Assembly (NCBI GenBank): GCA_903938935.1
Contig: CAJAFD010000508.1
Location: 1 to 7,413 of the forward strand
Reading direction: 5' to 3'
Origin: an uncultured Opitutia bacterium
GTDB lineage: Bacteria; Verrucomicrobiota; Verrucomicrobiia; Opitutales; Opitutaceae
Length of the DNA: 7,413 nucleotides
Shown here: piece after piece, positions 6,202 through 7,413 of the stretch
Layout of the letters: each line of letters starts with the position of its first letter
How positions within the stretch are numbered: position 1 is the stretch's first letter
Translations under genes and position numbers: made by a program
Notes under the pieces: generated by a model
Told to the model about the DNA's origin: nothing
The model's input: only the letters and a program-made list of their open reading frames with translations
The model's database searches: none

Positions 6202-7413
6202 TCAACCGCCGAGCAATTCCTCGGCGTGGGCCAGTGCGCTCTTCGCCGTACGGTCGCCCAGCATTCGCGCGAGCTCGCTCACGCGCGCCTTTCGGTTGGC
6301 TTGAATCGGCGCGATACCTACGACGGCGCGATCCTTTGACTGATCCTTCGTCACGACCAAGTGCGACGCTGCTTGCGCCGCCACTTGCGGCAGATGCGTG
6401 ACGCACAACACCTGATGGTTTTTTGCGATCGCCGCCATTTTCTCACCGACCACGCGCCCGATCTCGCCACCGACATTCGCATCGACCTCATCGAAAACCA
6501 GCAAGGGCACATCATCCAAATCGGCCAAAACCGTTTTTGGCGCCAACATCACGCGCGCTAACTCGCCACGTGATGCGATCCGACTGAGCGGCAACGGCGC
6601 CTCGCCGACATTGGGCGAAAATAAAAATTCGCAGCCGCAATCGCCGGTCGGCCCCGGTTGCGCGAGCGCCACGATGCGAACGTGAAAATCCGCCTTCTTA
6701 AAGCCGAGTTGCACGATCCCCTTGGCGGCAATCTTGGCGAGCTCCTTGGCGGCCTTTTCGCGCACTACGCACAAGGCCGCGCCTTCTTTTTTAAGCGCCC
6801 GTTCGGCATCAGCGATGTGTTTTTCCAAACGCGCGAGCGCGCCCTCGAGGTCGCCTTGCACTTCGAGACGCAGTCGCAATTCATCGCGCGCCGCGATCAC
6901 CGCCACGACGTCGCCGCCATGTTTCCGCTTCACTTCGAGCCAGGTGTTCATGCGCTCGGTGAGTTGCTCGGCTTGCTCCGGATCGAATTGGAGTTCCGCG
7001 CCCAGCGCCGCGAATTCCGCCCCGAGGTCGTTCACCTCGATCGAGGCGGCCGCGAGGCGCTCAGCGAGCGCCTTAGTCGAAGGATCGATTTCTTCCAGCG
7101 TGCGCGCGTCGCGCAACAAACCGGCGACGCGTCCCTGCACGCCGTCTTCACCGACGAGGCCGTGGGCCAGCGTCTGCGTGAGCTCGATCAATTCCTGCGC
7201 GCGATTCATCCGCTTGAAATCACGCTCCAGTGTCTCGATCGCTTCGGGGGTGAGTTCAAGGGCCTCCAAACGCGTGAGCTGATTTTGTAAAAATTCGAGT
7301 TGGCTCGGAGAGAGTTTTGTTTCGCCGAGAATTTTTTCCCGTTCGAGGCAACGCTCGCGCCAGAGCCCATATTTTTGTTGATAGGCGGACAACGCGGGCG
7401 CGGCCCGGCCGAA
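6202..7413 (-). CDS. recN: DNA repair protein RecN, C-terminal part (5' end beyond right edge)
   Basis: The minus-strand frame is open from the right edge to TGA 6204-6202, giving about 403 codons. Going by RecN's usual 550-570 residues, about 150 N-terminal residues including Walker A lie outside; the TTG at 7392-7390 is not a real start because the frame stays open beyond it. Charged helical coiled-coil segments fill about 6720-7340. EFLFSPNVGEAPLPLS leads into the ABC signature (IASRGELAR, 6553-6579), Walker B (LLVFDEVD, 6481-6504) with D-loop ANVGGE, and the H-loop histidine in VTHLPQVAAQ (His codon 6394-6396). RecN is an SMC-like ATPase that acts at DNA double-strand breaks during recombinational repair. 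Two oddities are Arg in place of Gly in the signature (SRGE, codon 6568-6570) and Pro where MLALK is usual (codon 6538-6540). No neighbour on its strand is visible. Confidence 0.92.
   Translation of the reverse strand, partial: FGRAAPALSAYQQKYGLWRERCLEREKILGETKLSPSQLEFLQNQLTRLEALELTPEAIETLERDFKRMNRAQELIELTQTLAHGLVGEDGVQGRVAGLLRDARTLEEIDPSTKALAERLAAASIEVNDLGAEFAALGAELQFDPEQAEQLTERMNTWLEVKRKHGGDVVAVIAARDELRLRLEVQGDLEGALARLEKHIADAERALKKEGAALCVVREKAAKELAKIAAKGIVQLGFKKADFHVRIVALAQPGPTGDCGCEFLFSPNVGEAPLPLSRIASRGELARVMLAPKTVLADLDDVPLLVFDEVDANVGGEIGRVVGEKMAAIAKNHQVLCVTHLPQVAAQAASHLVVTKDQSKDRAVVGIAPIQANRKARVSELARMLGDRTAKSALAHAEELLGG
6207..6226. terminator. 7-bp inverted repeat at the convergent ccsA/recN ends
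   Basis: CGCCGAG (6207-6213) and CTCGGCG (6220-6226) are perfect inverse complements around a 6-base loop. They lie in the last codons of recN, 19 bases past the ccsA stop. The GC-rich hairpin could slow polymerase coming from either side. No T-run follows on either strand, so it is not a canonical intrinsic terminator. The repeat also encodes the last RecN residues and may be coincidental. Confidence 0.25.

Noticed and set aside
5342..6304. 320-codon plus-strand frame overlapping ccsA and the recN end
   Set aside because: It is a shadow frame, very rich in Arg, His and Pro, caused by C-rich wobble positions; ccsA in this stretch carries the WWD motif and membrane helices.
6658..7290. 210-codon plus-strand frame opposite recN
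   Set aside because: It is the complement of the RecN coiled-coil region and has no domain features; RecN motifs are on the other strand.

Overview
The window is GC-rich DNA whose coding strands are strongly C-biased at wobble positions. It looks like a chromosomal segment of a Verrucomicrobiota bacterium, probably from the Opitutae/Opitutaceae side. That placement is an inference. It rests on base and codon style, on mostly Shine-Dalgarno-poor starts, on a RecN with ANVGGE after Walker B instead of the usual TG(I/V)SG, and on a CcsA with a long N-terminal extracytoplasmic extension. I see no insertion sequences, tRNA or rRNA genes, CRISPR arrays or phage genes.

Layout, left to right. (1) Bases 1-173, minus strand: the first 57 codons of a pxpB/kipI-type 5-oxoprolinase subunit gene that runs off the left edge. 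(2) Bases 174-297: a divergent intergenic region with a short AT-rich patch. (3) Bases 298-2454, plus strand: a two-gene exported unit made of a TPR protein and a purple-acid-phosphatase-like metallophosphatase, separated by 6 bases. (4) Bases 2455-2557: an intergenic region with a possible sigma70-type promoter that overlaps a small inverted repeat containing the only good SD-like sequence in the window. (5) Bases 2558-6188, plus strand: a compact three-gene unit of a lipoprotein of unknown function, ResB, and CcsA with a long N-terminal domain. Its genes are joined by two ATGA stop/start overlaps. (6) Bases 6202-7413, minus strand: the C-terminal two thirds of RecN, converging on ccsA with a 13-base gap and truncated by the right edge.

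How the genes work together. ResB and CcsA form the System II (Ccs) machine, which carries heme across the cytoplasmic membrane and attaches it to CXXCH motifs of c-type cytochromes. The translationally coupled lipoprotein may be an accessory factor, but nothing in its sequence proves that. The TPR protein and the phosphatase are both predicted to be exported and are probably co-transcribed. PxpB (oxoproline metabolism) and RecN (double-strand break repair) are housekeeping genes unrelated to these units.

I did not find a convincing undescribed system. The points most worth a second look are the edge-truncated pxpB, the promoter/SD/hairpin overlap before the lipoprotein gene, the lipoprotein-resB-ccsA coupling with its unusual domain split, and the non-canonical ABC signature and D-loop of RecN.
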